Origin: Siculibacillus sp.
GTDB taxonomy: Bacteria > Pseudomonadota > Alphaproteobacteria > Rhizobiales > Ancalomicrobiaceae
Direction: 5' to 3'
NCBI GenBank assembly: GCA_030247555.1
Contig: JAOTSD010000007.1
Location: 8,001-72,000, forward strand
DNA: 64,000 bases
Shown: piece after piece, positions 16,944 to 26,046 of the stretch
Layout of the letters: each line of letters starts with the position of its first letter
Position numbering within the stretch: the stretch's first letter is position 1
Program-made: the position numbers and the translations under genes
The notes under the pieces: model-generated
Seen by the model: the letters and a program-made list of their open reading frames with translations, nothing else
The model's database searches: none
Told to the model about the DNA's origin: nothing

Positions 16944-17858
16944 ATGTCCGATTTCTCCTCCGTCGGCGAACTGACGCGGCCCGGCCTGTGGATCCGGGCG
17001 GTGCGGCCGCGGACGCTGTCGATCTCGGTGGCGCCGATCGTCGTCGGGGTGGCGCACGCCTGGGCCACCTTCGGTCGCGTCGCGGTGGTGCCGGTCGCCG
17101 CCGCCACGGTCTCGGCACTGGCGATCCAGATCGCCACCAATCTCGCCAACGACGCCGCCGACGGCGAACGCGGCCACGACGGGCCGGCGCGGCTCGGACC
17201 GGAACGCGTCACCGGCTCGAAACTGATGACCGCGGCGCAGGTGAAGCGCGGGGCGATCGTCGCCACGCTGGTCGCGGCGCTCTTCGGCCTCGTCGCGGTG
17301 TTTCACGGCGGGACGCCGATCCTGATGATCGGGCTGGCGTCGATTCTCGCCGGCTGGGCCTATTCCAACGGGCCGCTACCGATCTCCGCGACCCCGACCG
17401 GCGAGTTCTTCGTCGTCGCCTGTTTCGGCGTCGCCGCGGTCGTCGGCATCGAGTGGCTGGCGGCGGGGGCGGTCGGCGGAGCGGCGGCGGCGCTCGGTGT
17501 CGCCATCGGCCTGCCGGCGGCGGCGGTGTTGACCGTCAACAATCATCGCGATCGGGCCGAGGACGGGCGCAACGGCCGTCGGACGCTCGCCATCCTTCTC
17601 GGCGAGACGGGGTCCAAGTGGCTCTACGCCGGCGAGCTGGTCGCCGCGGTCATGATCGCCGCGGCGGTGGTGGCGCCGGGTGGGCTCGCGGCCACGCTGC
17701 TCGTCGCCGCCTGTGTCGTGCCGGCGGCGGTGGCGGCGGTGAAATTGGCGCGCATGCCGGTCGGGCGTGCCCTCAACGGACGGCTGGCGGCCACCGCCGG
17801 GTTCCAGATGATGCTCGCCATGGTGATCGCCGTGGCACTGATCGGAGGCGTGTTCTGA
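16944..17858 (+). CDS. menA: MenA-type UbiA-superfamily prenyltransferase
   Basis: Predicted 1,4-dihydroxy-2-naphthoate polyprenyltransferase of menaquinone synthesis, 304 residues with eight or nine membrane helices. The MenA form of the first Asp-rich motif is present (NLANDAADGERGHDG near residue 63) followed by RLGPERVTGS, which matches MenA rather than UbiA or COX10. The second motif is NNHRDRAEDG near 196. ATG at 16944 has AAGGAG upstream. It sits 11 bases after nosY and its stop overlaps the next start (TGATG). Another prenyl acceptor cannot be excluded. Confidence 0.85.
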   Translation: MSDFSSVGELTRPGLWIRAVRPRTLSISVAPIVVGVAHAWATFGRVAVVPVAAATVSALAIQIATNLANDAADGERGHDGPARLGPERVTGSKLMTAAQVKRGAIVATLVAALFGLVAVFHGGTPILMIGLASILAGWAYSNGPLPISATPTGEFFVVACFGVAAVVGIEWLAAGAVGGAAAALGVAIGLPAAAVLTVNNHRDRAEDGRNGRRTLAILLGETGSKWLYAGELVAAVMIAAAVVAPGGLAATLLVAACVVPAAVAAVKLARMPVGRALNGRLAATAGFQMMLAMVIAVALIGGVF

Positions 17859-18355
17859 TGCGCGGTATCGCCCTCGCCCTCACTCTTCTCGCCGCGACGC
17901 CGGCCGTCGCCGCCGATCTGGTGGAGAGCGCGCCGAAGCCGGTGTCGATCATCGTCCAAGACCGCGACGGCCGCGATCTCGCACCGTCGGCGCTCGGCGG
18001 CAGGCTGACGCTCGTTCATTTCTGGGCGAGCTGGTGCGGCACCTGCCGAACCGAATTCCCGGCGATCGACGCACTCCAGAAGGACATGCGCGAGGAGGGC
18101 GTGCGGGTGGCGGCGGTGTCGCTCGATCGGCTCGGCTGGCCGGCGATCGACCGCACCGCGACGGCGCTGGAGCTCCGCGAGGTGACGCTGTTGCACGATC
18201 GCAACCGCGAGGCGGCGCAGAAACTCGCCGTGCCGGGGCTGCCGACCACGGTGGTGCTCGACGCCGCCGGTCGCGAGGTGGCGCGCCTCGTCGGCGCCGG
18301 CGACTGGGAGGACGAGGGTCTGCGTGCCCGTCTACGGCAACTCGCCGGGAAGTGA
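17858..18355 (+). CDS. TlpA/ResA-like periplasmic thioredoxin-fold protein
   Basis: A 165-residue exported thioredoxin-fold protein. The signal peptide is MRGIALALTLLAATPAVAA; the redox motif WASWCGTCR is near residue 58; the cis-Pro loop is VPGLPTTVVLD near 122. Such proteins reduce disulfides for cytochrome c maturation or copper-site assembly. Its position after nosY-menA suggests service to NosZ or the heme proteins nearby. The last 24 bases overlap the convergent ubiE gene. Confidence 0.85.
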   Translation: MRGIALALTLLAATPAVAADLVESAPKPVSIIVQDRDGRDLAPSALGGRLTLVHFWASWCGTCRTEFPAIDALQKDMREEGVRVAAVSLDRLGWPAIDRTATALELREVTLLHDRNREAAQKLAVPGLPTTVVLDAAGREVARLVGAGDWEDEGLRARLRQLAGK

Positions 18356-19105
18356 CGGCGGAGCGGGTCTGCGGCCGTGGTGGATCGCGGCGATGCCGAA
18401 GGAGAGGTCGGACCAACCGACCGCCTCGAAGCCGTTGCGGGCGATGATCGCGGCGAAGCCCGACTGGTCGGGGAAGCGGCCGATCGATTCGATCAGATAG
18501 CGATAGGCTTCCGTGCGTCCCGACACCACGGTGCCGAGGACGGGGATGGCGGTGCGCGACCACGCCTCGTAGAAGGGCCGCAGCCACCAGCGGGCGCGGG
18601 AGAACTCCAGGCAGAAGAACCGGCCGCCGGGCTTCAGCACGCGGTGGATCTCGGCGAGGGCGGCGTCGAGGCGGGTGACGTTGCGGATGCCGAAGGCGAT
18701 GGTGACGAGGTCGACCGAGGCGTCGGTTATGGGCAGGCTCTCCGCCTCGGCCTCGATCCAGGCGACGGACCCGCCACCGGGGCGGGCGCGACCGACCTCC
18801 ATCATCGCGGCGCTCGGATCGACGACCGTCACCGTCGCGCCACGGCGGGCGAGGCGGAAGGCGACGTCGCCGGTGCCGCCGGCGAGGTCGAGAGCGATCT
18901 CGCCCGGGCGCGGATCGGCTTCGCCGACGAAGCGATCCTTCCAGCCACGGTGGATGCCGAGGCTCATCAGGTCGTTCATCAGATCGTAGCGGCGCGCCAC
19001 GCCCTCGAATGTGGCGCGGATCAGGGCACGTCGCTCGTCGGGAGCGACCGCGACGCGGCCGAAGGTTCCGGCCAGCGGGTCGTGCGGTCGGCCGGCGTCG
19101 TTCAA
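18332..19105 (-). CDS. ubiE: UbiE/MenG-type quinone methyltransferase
   Basis: SAM-dependent C-methyltransferase of the UbiE/COQ5 family, which methylates demethylmenaquinone and a ubiquinone precursor. The 257-residue protein has both family signatures, YDLMNDLMSLGIHRGWK near residue 40 and VTIAFGIRNVTRLDAA near 128, and the SAM loop LDLAGGTGDVA. The start appears to be TTG overlapping the sco stop (TTGA), with GGAG upstream. Being next to sco and nirN, and convergent with the menA gene, it may be a second, menaquinone-dedicated copy. The other half of the genome is not visible, so this is inference. Confidence 0.82.
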   Translation of the reverse strand: MNDAGRPHDPLAGTFGRVAVAPDERRALIRATFEGVARRYDLMNDLMSLGIHRGWKDRFVGEADPRPGEIALDLAGGTGDVAFRLARRGATVTVVDPSAAMMEVGRARPGGGSVAWIEAEAESLPITDASVDLVTIAFGIRNVTRLDAALAEIHRVLKPGGRFFCLEFSRARWWLRPFYEAWSRTAIPVLGTVVSGRTEAYRYLIESIGRFPDQSGFAAIIARNGFEAVGWSDLSFGIAAIHHGRRPAPPSLPGELP

Positions 19106-19659
19106 GACCGCGACTCCAGCACGCCGCGGATCTTCTCCGCCATGCGATCGGCCGGCAGGTTGTGGCTGAGACGGCCGGCGACATTGCCGGAGGGGTCGAC
19201 GATGAAGACCGAGGCGGTGTGGTCCATGAGATAGGGCTTGCCTTCGCCGACATCGACCTTGGCGAATTTCACCCGCCAGGCTCCGGCCATCTGCCGCAAT
19301 TCGTCCTGGGTCGGGGTGACGCCGATGAGGCGGGGGTGGAAGAAAGTGACGTAGTTGGCCATCACCTTCGTCGTGTCCCGGTCCGGGTCGACGGTGACGA
19401 AGATCGGGGTCAACTTCTCGCCGAGCGGTCCGAGGATGTCGAGCGCCTCCGCCATGGTCTGCAGACCGAGCGGGCAGACGTCGGGGCAGAAGGTGTAGCC
19501 GAAATAGACGAGCCTCCAGCCGGACTGGACCTCCTCGGACAGCGGCGTTCCGGTCTGGGTGAGACCGAGGATGCGCTGGTCGGCGGCGGCCGGGGCGGCC
19601 GTGGCGAGGAGGAGAGTGGCGGCGAAGGCCCCGAGGAGAGTGCGGCGCGTCGTGGCCAT
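19102..19659 (-). CDS. SCO1/SenC-family copper chaperone
   Basis: A 185-residue exported thioredoxin-fold copper chaperone. The signal peptide MATTRRTLLGAFAATLLLAT ends near ADQ; copper ligands are FCPDVCP near residue 58 and the histidine in LMDHTASVFIVD near 145. SCO proteins load CuA centres, so a role in the CuA site of NosZ or an oxidase is plausible. It lies between nirN and ubiE on the same strand and is coupled to ubiE by overlap. Confidence 0.9.
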   Translation of the reverse strand: MATTRRTLLGAFAATLLLATAAPAAADQRILGLTQTGTPLSEEVQSGWRLVYFGYTFCPDVCPLGLQTMAEALDILGPLGEKLTPIFVTVDPDRDTTKVMANYVTFFHPRLIGVTPTQDELRQMAGAWRVKFAKVDVGEGKPYLMDHTASVFIVDPSGNVAGRLSHNLPADRMAEKIRGVLESRS

Positions 19660-19689
19660 GGGGTACTCCCGTCGTCGGAGGGCCAGCGG

Positions 19690-21285
19690 TCAGTGGCTGG
19701 TGCCCTCGGAGAAGGTGATCTTGTTGAAGACGTTGTACTTGCCGACGGGCTTCCTCATCGGCAGGCGTTTCACCGGCTTCAGCGTCTCGGCATCGTAGAC
19801 GACGAGCGCGCCGTTCGGATCCCACACCGAGACGAGAGCATGGCGGCCGGAGCGATCGAATTCGGTGTGGGCGGCGATCTTTCCCGGCTCGGGGGCGAGC
19901 ACGGTGGTGATCGACAGCGTCCGCTTGTCGATGATCTGCATACCGTCCTTCTTCGGCCCCATCATGGCGTCGGCCCAGATGTGGGGCGTCTTCTCGTGGC
20001 TGCGCAGGAAGAAGCCGGGGCCGGAGGTGGCGATCGTCCCGGTCACCCGCCAGGTCTCGGCGTCGATGATCGAGATCTTGCCCTCCTTGAGGTGCGGCGC
20101 GGCGATGACGCGGCGGCCGTCCTTCACGAAGGTGATGCCGGAGCCGAGGTGGGGCATGCCCGGCAACGGCAGGGTGGCGACGGTGACGCCGTCGTCGAGG
20201 CGGACGACCAAGGCGCCGGCGCCGTCGCGCGATGCTCCGAGCAGATGGCGATAGCCCTTGTCGAAGAAGAAGTCGTCGATGGCGTCGGCGACGGCGATGC
20301 GACGCAGAGGAAACTCGGGAGTCGCGCCGGACCCCGTGGTCGGGATCTCCCAGACCTCGGGAACGTCCTTCAACGCCGCGACGAAACTCCTGCGGTCGGG
20401 CGCCTGATAGACGGCGGAGACGCGGGACGGCGTGCCCTTCTCGTCGGCGACGTCGAACTGCTTCACCGGCGAAAGATCATCCGCCGACAGGATGACCAGG
20501 CTCGACGGCAGGTAGTTGGCGGCGGCGATCCACTTGCCGTCCGAGGACAGCGCGATGTTGCGCATGTTGATTCCGGCGCGCGCCTCGGCGACCACCGTGA
20601 GGGTCCACAGGTCGTATTTGGTGATCCAACCGTCGCGCGAGCCGAAGAAGACGTGGCGGCCGTCGGGCGTGAACTTCGGCCCGCCGTGGAGGGCGAAGCG
20701 CGAGGGGAAACGGGTGATCGGCTCGAAGGTGTCGCCATCGAGTAGGGTGACGTGATGATCGCCGGCCTCGACCACGACGAAGAGATTGAGCGGGTCGGCG
20801 TTCCACACCGGCTTCAGCGCTGCCGGGGCGGCGTGGACCTCGCGGCTCGCCTTCACGTCGTCGAGGGTCCAGTTCGGTCGGACCTTCGGCTCCTTCAGCA
20901 CGAAGGCGGCGATCTCGGCGATCTCGGCGTCGCCGAGTTTGCCGGAGAAGGCCTCCATCTGGGTGGCGGCGCGACCGTTGCGGATGGTCTCGGCGACCTC
21001 CGCCGCCTTGATGCGGCCGAGAGAGACCGGCAGGAGCGCCGGGCCCTGGCCGCCGAGGCGCGTCTCGCCGTGGCAGGCGGCGCAATGTTCGCCGTAGAGG
21101 GCGGCGGCGTCGGGCTCGGCATGGGCGGCGCCGGCGAGGATCAGCACGGCGAGGACGCCGGCGAGGCCGAGGGCTCCGGCGAGGGTGCGGTCGAGGATCG
21201 ACAGACGGCGCGTCGGCCGGCGAGGCTCGGTGCGCAGCCAGCGATCGGCGCGGTGGGCGAGATCACGCCACGCGTTGGGGTTCAT
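19690..21285 (-). CDS. nirN: NirN, cytochrome c / d1-type dihydro-heme d1 dehydrogenase
   Basis: Periplasmic protein with an N-terminal cytochrome c (HCAACH near residue 69) and a C-terminal eight-bladed d1 propeller, 531 residues. NirN oxidises the propionate of dihydro-heme d1 in the last step of heme d1 synthesis. It resembles NirS over the propeller but is assigned NirN because nirS is clearly elsewhere in the cluster, the N-terminus has a hydrophobic anchor (residues 34-54) after a basic stretch, and it follows nirJ. Its first 23 bases overlap the nirJ end. Confidence 0.88.
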   Translation of the reverse strand: MNPNAWRDLAHRADRWLRTEPRRPTRRLSILDRTLAGALGLAGVLAVLILAGAAHAEPDAAALYGEHCAACHGETRLGGQGPALLPVSLGRIKAAEVAETIRNGRAATQMEAFSGKLGDAEIAEIAAFVLKEPKVRPNWTLDDVKASREVHAAPAALKPVWNADPLNLFVVVEAGDHHVTLLDGDTFEPITRFPSRFALHGGPKFTPDGRHVFFGSRDGWITKYDLWTLTVVAEARAGINMRNIALSSDGKWIAAANYLPSSLVILSADDLSPVKQFDVADEKGTPSRVSAVYQAPDRRSFVAALKDVPEVWEIPTTGSGATPEFPLRRIAVADAIDDFFFDKGYRHLLGASRDGAGALVVRLDDGVTVATLPLPGMPHLGSGITFVKDGRRVIAAPHLKEGKISIIDAETWRVTGTIATSGPGFFLRSHEKTPHIWADAMMGPKKDGMQIIDKRTLSITTVLAPEPGKIAAHTEFDRSGRHALVSVWDPNGALVVYDAETLKPVKRLPMRKPVGKYNVFNKITFSEGTSH

Positions 21286-22471
21286 GGGACGGTCCCCGGA
21301 AGGGTGTCACGACGAGACGGTCGCGGCTCTCGGCGAGTCCGATCTCGGCATCGGTGAGGTAGCAGGCGGGATCCTCGGCGAAGGCGTCGCCGGTGAGACG
21401 GAAGGCGCGCACCCGGGTGTTGCCGCCGCAGACGTCGAAGAAGGTGCATTCGCCGCAGCGGCCGGAGATCCGGCGCGGGCGTGCCTTGAAGCCGGCCATC
21501 AGCGGATCGGAGGTGTCGGCCCAGATCTCGCCGAAAGGGCGCTCCAGCACGTTGCCGAGTGGGTGGTCCCACCAGAAGGTGTCGGGGTGGACCTGACCGA
21601 GATTGTCGATGTTGGCGACGTTGACGCCGGAGGCATTGCCGCCCCATTCGGCGAGCTTGGCCCGCATGTGGTCCGTCGCGTCGGGGAAGTTCTCCTTCAC
21701 CCACATCCAGAGGAAGGCCCCGTCGGCGTCGTTGTTGCCGGTGACGTATTCGCGCTCGGAGCCGGCGAGGACGTCGGCGAGGGCGACGGCGAAGAGCCGG
21801 CGCATGGCGTCGCGAGTGGCGGCGAATTCGGCGTCGGTGGCGCGGTTCTTGTTGCCGCGGCCGGACCAGACCAGATGCGAGAGGTAGAACTTGGTCGCCC
21901 CCTCGGCGCGCATCAGGTCGAGGAGGGTGGGGAAGCTCTCCTGGTTCTCGGTGGTCATGGTGAAGCGCAGGCCGACCTTGACGCCGCGCGCCGACAAGCG
22001 GCGGATGCCGGCGATCGAGGCGTCGAAGGAGCCGGGGCGGCCGCGGAAGCGGTCGTGCACGACGCCGATGCCGTCGAGGCTGACGCCGACGTAGTCGAAG
22101 CCGGCTGCGGCGATGCGATCGGCGTGGGCATCGTCGATGAGAGCGCCGTTGGAGGAGAGCGACACGGAGAAGCCGAGCGCCTTCGCCCGATCGCCGATAT
22201 CGTAGATGTCCGGCCTGAGCAGCGGCTCGCCGCCCGACAGGATGATCGCCGGGACGCGCGCCGCCTTCAGGTCGTCGAGGACGCGAAAAACCTCGGCGCT
22301 CGTCAGCTCGCCGGGGAAGTCGACGTCGCCGGAGATCGAGTAACAGTGCCTGCACAGGAGATTGCAGCGGCGGATCAGATTCCAGATCACCACCGGACCG
22401 GGTGGATCGCGGCGCGGACCGACCGGGGTCGGCTCGACAAGTTCCTTCAGGAATCGTGACAGACGAAACAT
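21263..22471 (-). CDS. nirJ: NirJ, radical SAM enzyme of heme d1 synthesis
   Basis: Radical SAM protein that replaces propionates on pyrroles A and B by oxo groups during heme d1 formation. The 402-residue protein has the CX3CX2C cluster CNLLCRHCY near residue 35, the SAM-binding GGEP near 79, and a C-terminal SPASM-like cysteine set (CGECTFFDVCGG near 349). The ATG at 22471 is preceded by GAGGGGG. A longer frame from 22558 lacks support. Confidence 0.95.
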   Translation of the reverse strand: MFRLSRFLKELVEPTPVGPRRDPPGPVVIWNLIRRCNLLCRHCYSISGDVDFPGELTSAEVFRVLDDLKAARVPAIILSGGEPLLRPDIYDIGDRAKALGFSVSLSSNGALIDDAHADRIAAAGFDYVGVSLDGIGVVHDRFRGRPGSFDASIAGIRRLSARGVKVGLRFTMTTENQESFPTLLDLMRAEGATKFYLSHLVWSGRGNKNRATDAEFAATRDAMRRLFAVALADVLAGSEREYVTGNNDADGAFLWMWVKENFPDATDHMRAKLAEWGGNASGVNVANIDNLGQVHPDTFWWDHPLGNVLERPFGEIWADTSDPLMAGFKARPRRISGRCGECTFFDVCGGNTRVRAFRLTGDAFAEDPACYLTDAEIGLAESRDRLVVTPFRGPSHEPQRVA

Positions 22472-22568
22472 CGGCGCCCCCCTCGAGACGATTTCGGGGC
22501 GACCATAGGGCCGCAGTTTCGTGGCGGCCTTGACCGATGTCGGGTGCCGGGTTTCCACGCAGGCGGTA

Positions 22569-23057
22569 TCAGCCGACGATCCTGAGCCCGGTCTTCTTGA
22601 GGATGCGGGTCGAGTAGAGGATGTCCGAGGCGCGGAGCGAGGGCCCGAGGAGGGTCTCGATCTCGCCGCGCTTCGCCTCGACCTCGTCGCGGCTGCGGCC
22701 GTGGACCATGGCGAAGAGATTGTAGGGCCAATCGGGCAGGGCGCGGGGACGACGGTAGCAGTGGGTGACGAAGTCGAGCGCGCCGACGAGGGGGCCGAGC
22801 CGGTCGACCTCGCCGTCCTCGACGTCCCACACGGTCATGCCGTTGTGGGCGAGGCCGAGGCGATAATGGTTGGGCACGGCGCCGATACGGCGAACGATGC
22901 CGGCCTCCAAGAGGCGCGCGAGCCGGGCGATGACCTCGGCCTCGGTCACGCCCACCGTCACGGCGACGTCGGCATAGGGCGTCGGCGTCAGCGGCAGGCC
23001 GCTTTGCGTGGCGGCGACGATGGCGCGGTCGACGGCGTCGAGCGTGGTCCGCGTCAT
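22569..23057 (-). CDS. nirH: NirH, siroheme decarboxylase subunit
   Basis: Lrp/AsnC-fold protein, 162 residues, part of the NirDLGH complex converting siroheme to 12,18-didecarboxysiroheme. It shows the winged helix (PYADVAVTVGVTEAEVIARL) and the closing domain HCYRRPRALPDWPYNLFAMVHG typical of NirH/NirL. The start overlaps the nirG stop (ATGA). Confidence 0.92.
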   Translation of the reverse strand: MTRTTLDAVDRAIVAATQSGLPLTPTPYADVAVTVGVTEAEVIARLARLLEAGIVRRIGAVPNHYRLGLAHNGMTVWDVEDGEVDRLGPLVGALDFVTHCYRRPRALPDWPYNLFAMVHGRSRDEVEAKRGEIETLLGPSLRASDILYSTRILKKTGLRIVG

Positions 23058-23524
23058 GCCTCGACCCTCATGCCGATGAAATATTCGCGTTCCTTCGGAA
23101 AGAGCAGGACTTCGAGGTCGGTCCGCGCCTCGATGGCGCGCCGGGTCGCTTCGATGCCGGCGGGGGTCTCGGTGGCGATGACGAACCACATGTCGAGCGG
23201 GTGGTCGCGCTCGTAGTTGTGGGCGATCTCCGGCATGTCCATCAGGATGGCGGCGACCGCGTCGAAACGCTCGGCCGGCACGCGCATCGCGGCGAGCGAG
23301 ACGGCGCCGCCGAACTTCTCGGCATCGTACATCGGCCCGAAGCGGGAGAGGACGCCGGAGGCGAGGAGCGCACGGAGTCGAGCGAGGAGTTCGTCCTCGC
23401 CGAGGCCGAGCGTCTCGGCGACCGCGGCGTAGGGGCGCGGCACGAGCGGGAAGCCGCCCTGCAGCGAGTTGACGATCCGCCGATCGATCTCGTCGAGCAC
23501 CACGGGGGTCGCAGCCGGTCTCAC
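23054..23524 (-). CDS. nirG: NirG, siroheme decarboxylase subunit
   Basis: Second separate Lrp-like subunit of the siroheme decarboxylase, 156 residues. The family pattern HNYERDHPLDMWFVIATET near residue 98 marks the NirD/NirG group. The start chosen is GTG overlapping the nirDL stop (GTGA) with GAGGA upstream; an ATG 33 bases earlier is possible. Translational coupling links nirDL, nirG and nirH. Confidence 0.9.
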   Translation of the reverse strand: MRPAATPVVLDEIDRRIVNSLQGGFPLVPRPYAAVAETLGLGEDELLARLRALLASGVLSRFGPMYDAEKFGGAVSLAAMRVPAERFDAVAAILMDMPEIAHNYERDHPLDMWFVIATETPAGIEATRRAIEARTDLEVLLFPKEREYFIGMRVEA

Positions 23525-24492
23525 AGGACCATCCTCGCGCCGGTCTGCTTGAAGCAACGGGTGGAGAAGAGGATACGATGGGCGATCGGCTCGGGCCAGC
23601 GGGCGAGGAGCGCGGCGGCCTCGCCCTCGACCGTGGCGCGATCGCGGCCGTGGATCATGGCGTAGAGGCGGTAGGGCCAGCGCTCGCCCGCGGGCCGGCG
23701 GCGATAAAGCAGCGTCACCGCCGCGGAGGCGAGGAAGGCGGCGGCGACGTCGTCCACCCGTGTCTCGTCGATGTCGAAGACCACCATGGCGTTGGCGGAA
23801 AAGCCGAGCGGGCGGTGGCGCACCACGTAGCCGATCCGTTTGACGATGCCGGCGGCGAGGAGATCGGCGAGTATCGCGGTGACCGCGGCCTCGGTGAGGT
23901 CGAGGCGGGCGGCGACCTCGGCGAACGGGCGGGCGACGACCGGCAGGCCGTCGGCGAGAGCGGCGAGCAGGTGCCTCTCCGCCTCGGTCGCAGGACGCTT
24001 CGCCGGCGAATGATCGTGCGGCCGATGAGGGCCGTCGAGGGCGAAGCCGAGGTCGATGCGGTATTCGCGTTCGAGCGGCAGATCGAGGACGGCGCAGCCG
24101 GTCGCCTCGCGCAGGCGATCGAGCGCGGCGTCGACGGCGCCGCGGTTCGCCCCGGTGGCGACGAACCAGATCGGCAGATCGGGGTGTTCGCGCTCGTAGT
24201 TGTGGTTCACCCCGGGCTCGGCCGAGACGATCGCCGCGATCTCGTCGACACGGGTCGCGGGGCAGGCGACGGCGGCGAGCGTCGAGGCGCCGGCGGTGTT
24301 GGGGCGGACGACGAGGCCGACGCGGGAGACGACGCCGCGCGCCATCATCTCGGCGGTGGCCTCGACGACGGCCTCCTCGTCGACGCCGATCTCGCCGGCG
24401 ATCACCGCGAAGGGACGGGGGACCAGCGGCAGACCGCGCTGCCAGTCGTCGAGGAGGCGTTTCTGCAGCGGCGAGAGCAGGGGCGCGTGCAT
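23521..24492 (-). CDS. nirDL: NirDL, fused siroheme decarboxylase subunits
   Basis: A 323-residue fusion of NirD-like (about residues 1-150, with NHNYEREHPDLPIWFVATG) and NirL-like (about 165-323, with LLYRRRPAGERWPYRLYAMIHG) Lrp-fold units. The linker is the His/Pro-rich DGPHRPHDHSPAKRP. With NirG and NirH it provides the four-subunit decarboxylase of heme d1 synthesis. Fused nirDL is known from several denitrifiers. nirF ends five bases upstream. Confidence 0.93.
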   Translation of the reverse strand: MHAPLLSPLQKRLLDDWQRGLPLVPRPFAVIAGEIGVDEEAVVEATAEMMARGVVSRVGLVVRPNTAGASTLAAVACPATRVDEIAAIVSAEPGVNHNYEREHPDLPIWFVATGANRGAVDAALDRLREATGCAVLDLPLEREYRIDLGFALDGPHRPHDHSPAKRPATEAERHLLAALADGLPVVARPFAEVAARLDLTEAAVTAILADLLAAGIVKRIGYVVRHRPLGFSANAMVVFDIDETRVDDVAAAFLASAAVTLLYRRRPAGERWPYRLYAMIHGRDRATVEGEAAALLARWPEPIAHRILFSTRCFKQTGARMVL

Positions 24493-24496
24493 GGAG

Positions 24497-25705
24497 TCAC
24501 ACTCCGAGGCGGTGGGCGCGCGGGGTGAAGAAGATGCCCGAGGGGCTCTTCGCCGCGATCTCGGCGATCTTGGCGAAGGTGCGGGTCTCGTGGACGTCGA
24601 TGCGGTCGCGGTCGCGCACCGAGATCCACACCTCGTGGCCGCGCGGCGTGAACTCGAGGTGCAGCACCGCCGGGCCGGGAACGAAGCGGTGCACCACCTT
24701 CAGGCTCGGCACGTCGATCACCTCGACGGTGTCGTTCTTCGGGTGGGCGTAGTTCACCCAAACCTGGCGGCCGTCGGGCCTCGCGACGCAGAAGACCGGC
24801 TGACCGTGGACGGGGATGCGGCCGACCTCGCGGAAGGTGTCGCGGTCGACGGCGAGCACCTCGTGACGGCCTACGGCGGGGATGAGCAGCAGGTCGCCGG
24901 CGGCGCCCCAACCCTCCATGTGCGGCATCTTGTAGACCGGGAGGGGTTGCTCTCCCTTGCCGTAACCGGTGAGCACCTTCTCCGGCTTCGCCCCCGCGGT
25001 CCACAGATCGAGACGGGTCAGCGCGTCCTCGCCGAAGAGGCCGGCGACGTACCAGCGTCCGTCCGAGGTGGCGACGCCGTCGTAGGGCAGGCGGCCGATG
25101 TCCGGATGCTTCGTCAGCTTCGGGGCGCGGGGATCGGCGAAATCACCGATCCAGATCTCGTCGCCGTCGAGCAGCGACCAGGCGAAGGTGCGGAAGGGCA
25201 GGTCGACGAGGCCGACTGTCTTCGACGGCGCGCCGCGCCGGTCGAGCGCCGGAACGTCGGCGACCATCTCCAGCGTCTCGGCATCGAAGACGCGGACGCC
25301 GCCGGGGGTGTAGTTCGACACCGCCACCAGTCTGCCGTCGTCGGAGATGGCGCCGCCGATGGCGTTGCCGCCCTGGACCACCCGCTTCACGATTGAGGCG
25401 GTGAGGAGATCGACCTTGGTCAGGCCGCCGTCGCGGCCGAAGACGAAGGCGAAACGCTCGGTCCGGTCGAAGACCAGCGAGGCGTGGCTCATGTCGCCGA
25501 GGCCCTCGATGCGGGCGAGAACGCTCCGGCCGGTCGTCTCGACGAGGAGGAGCGAGCCGGTGGCGCGCTCGACGACGAGGCCGAGATCGCCGGTGCCGCG
25601 CAGGGCGGGTTCGGCGGCGCGGGCGGCGGCGGGCACGAGGCCGGCGACGGCACCGAGACCGGCGGCGCGGAAGAGGCCGCGGCGGGAGGTCGGGCGAGCG
25701 GTCAT
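24497..25705 (-). CDS. nirF: NirF, heme d1 biogenesis protein
   Basis: Periplasmic eight-bladed propeller protein without heme c, required for heme d1 synthesis and able to bind d1-type tetrapyrroles. The 402-residue protein has a twin-arginine-like signal (SRRGLFRAAGLGAVAG) and propeller repeats such as NAIGGAISDDGRLVAVSNY near residue 110 and HMEGWGAAGDLLLIPAVGRH near 265. The start overlaps the nirC stop (ATGA). Confidence 0.93.
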   Translation of the reverse strand: MTARPTSRRGLFRAAGLGAVAGLVPAAARAAEPALRGTGDLGLVVERATGSLLLVETTGRSVLARIEGLGDMSHASLVFDRTERFAFVFGRDGGLTKVDLLTASIVKRVVQGGNAIGGAISDDGRLVAVSNYTPGGVRVFDAETLEMVADVPALDRRGAPSKTVGLVDLPFRTFAWSLLDGDEIWIGDFADPRAPKLTKHPDIGRLPYDGVATSDGRWYVAGLFGEDALTRLDLWTAGAKPEKVLTGYGKGEQPLPVYKMPHMEGWGAAGDLLLIPAVGRHEVLAVDRDTFREVGRIPVHGQPVFCVARPDGRQVWVNYAHPKNDTVEVIDVPSLKVVHRFVPGPAVLHLEFTPRGHEVWISVRDRDRIDVHETRTFAKIAEIAAKSPSGIFFTPRAHRLGV

Positions 25706-26046
25706 TGCGGCAATCCCTTCTTCAGGGTCTCGGCGATGAACAGGGCTTCGGCCGGGGTGATCAGCCCCTTCCACGGCGGCATCGGCGTGCCGGGGATGCC
25801 GTCGAGGATGATCTCGGCGAGCACCTCGGCGGAACGGTCGGAGACGTTCTCGGGCAGCAGCGGCTTGCCGAGGCCGCCCTGCAGGGTGAGGCCGTGGCAG
25901 GAGCCGCAATCCTGGACGAGGAGATGGGTCAGGCGGGTGCGGGTCGCCGCGTCCGGCTCGGAACGGGCGGCGGAAATGGGGGTGGCGACGAGGAGGGCGG
26001 CGATCGCCAGAGCGGCCGGGAGCGCCGGGAAGATGTGGCGGGTCAT
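25702..26046 (-). CDS. nirC: NirC-type monoheme cytochrome c
   Basis: A 114-residue exported cytochrome c with signal peptide MTRHIFPALPAALAIAALLV, one heme site CGSCH near residue 48 and a Met ligand candidate in GTPMPPWKG near 88. NirC can donate electrons to NirS and is used in its maturation. Its short length, location before nirF and single heme support the name. Start and stop overlap both neighbours by four bases. Confidence 0.87.
   Translation of the reverse strand: MTRHIFPALPAALAIAALLVATPISAARSEPDAATRTRLTHLLVQDCGSCHGLTLQGGLGKPLLPENVSDRSAEVLAEIILDGIPGTPMPPWKGLITPAEALFIAETLKKGLPQ

Noticed and set aside
16944..17858. UbiA or COX10-type prenyltransferase
   Set aside because: The NDxxD...RLGPxR pattern is the MenA version; COX10 and UbiA motifs differ. 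Kept as MenA-type with some doubt about the acceptor.
19690..21285. Second nitrite reductase (NirS) instead of NirN
   Set aside because: Hydrophobic anchor, NirN-like order next to nirJ, and an obvious nirS with typical ending elsewhere in the cluster.
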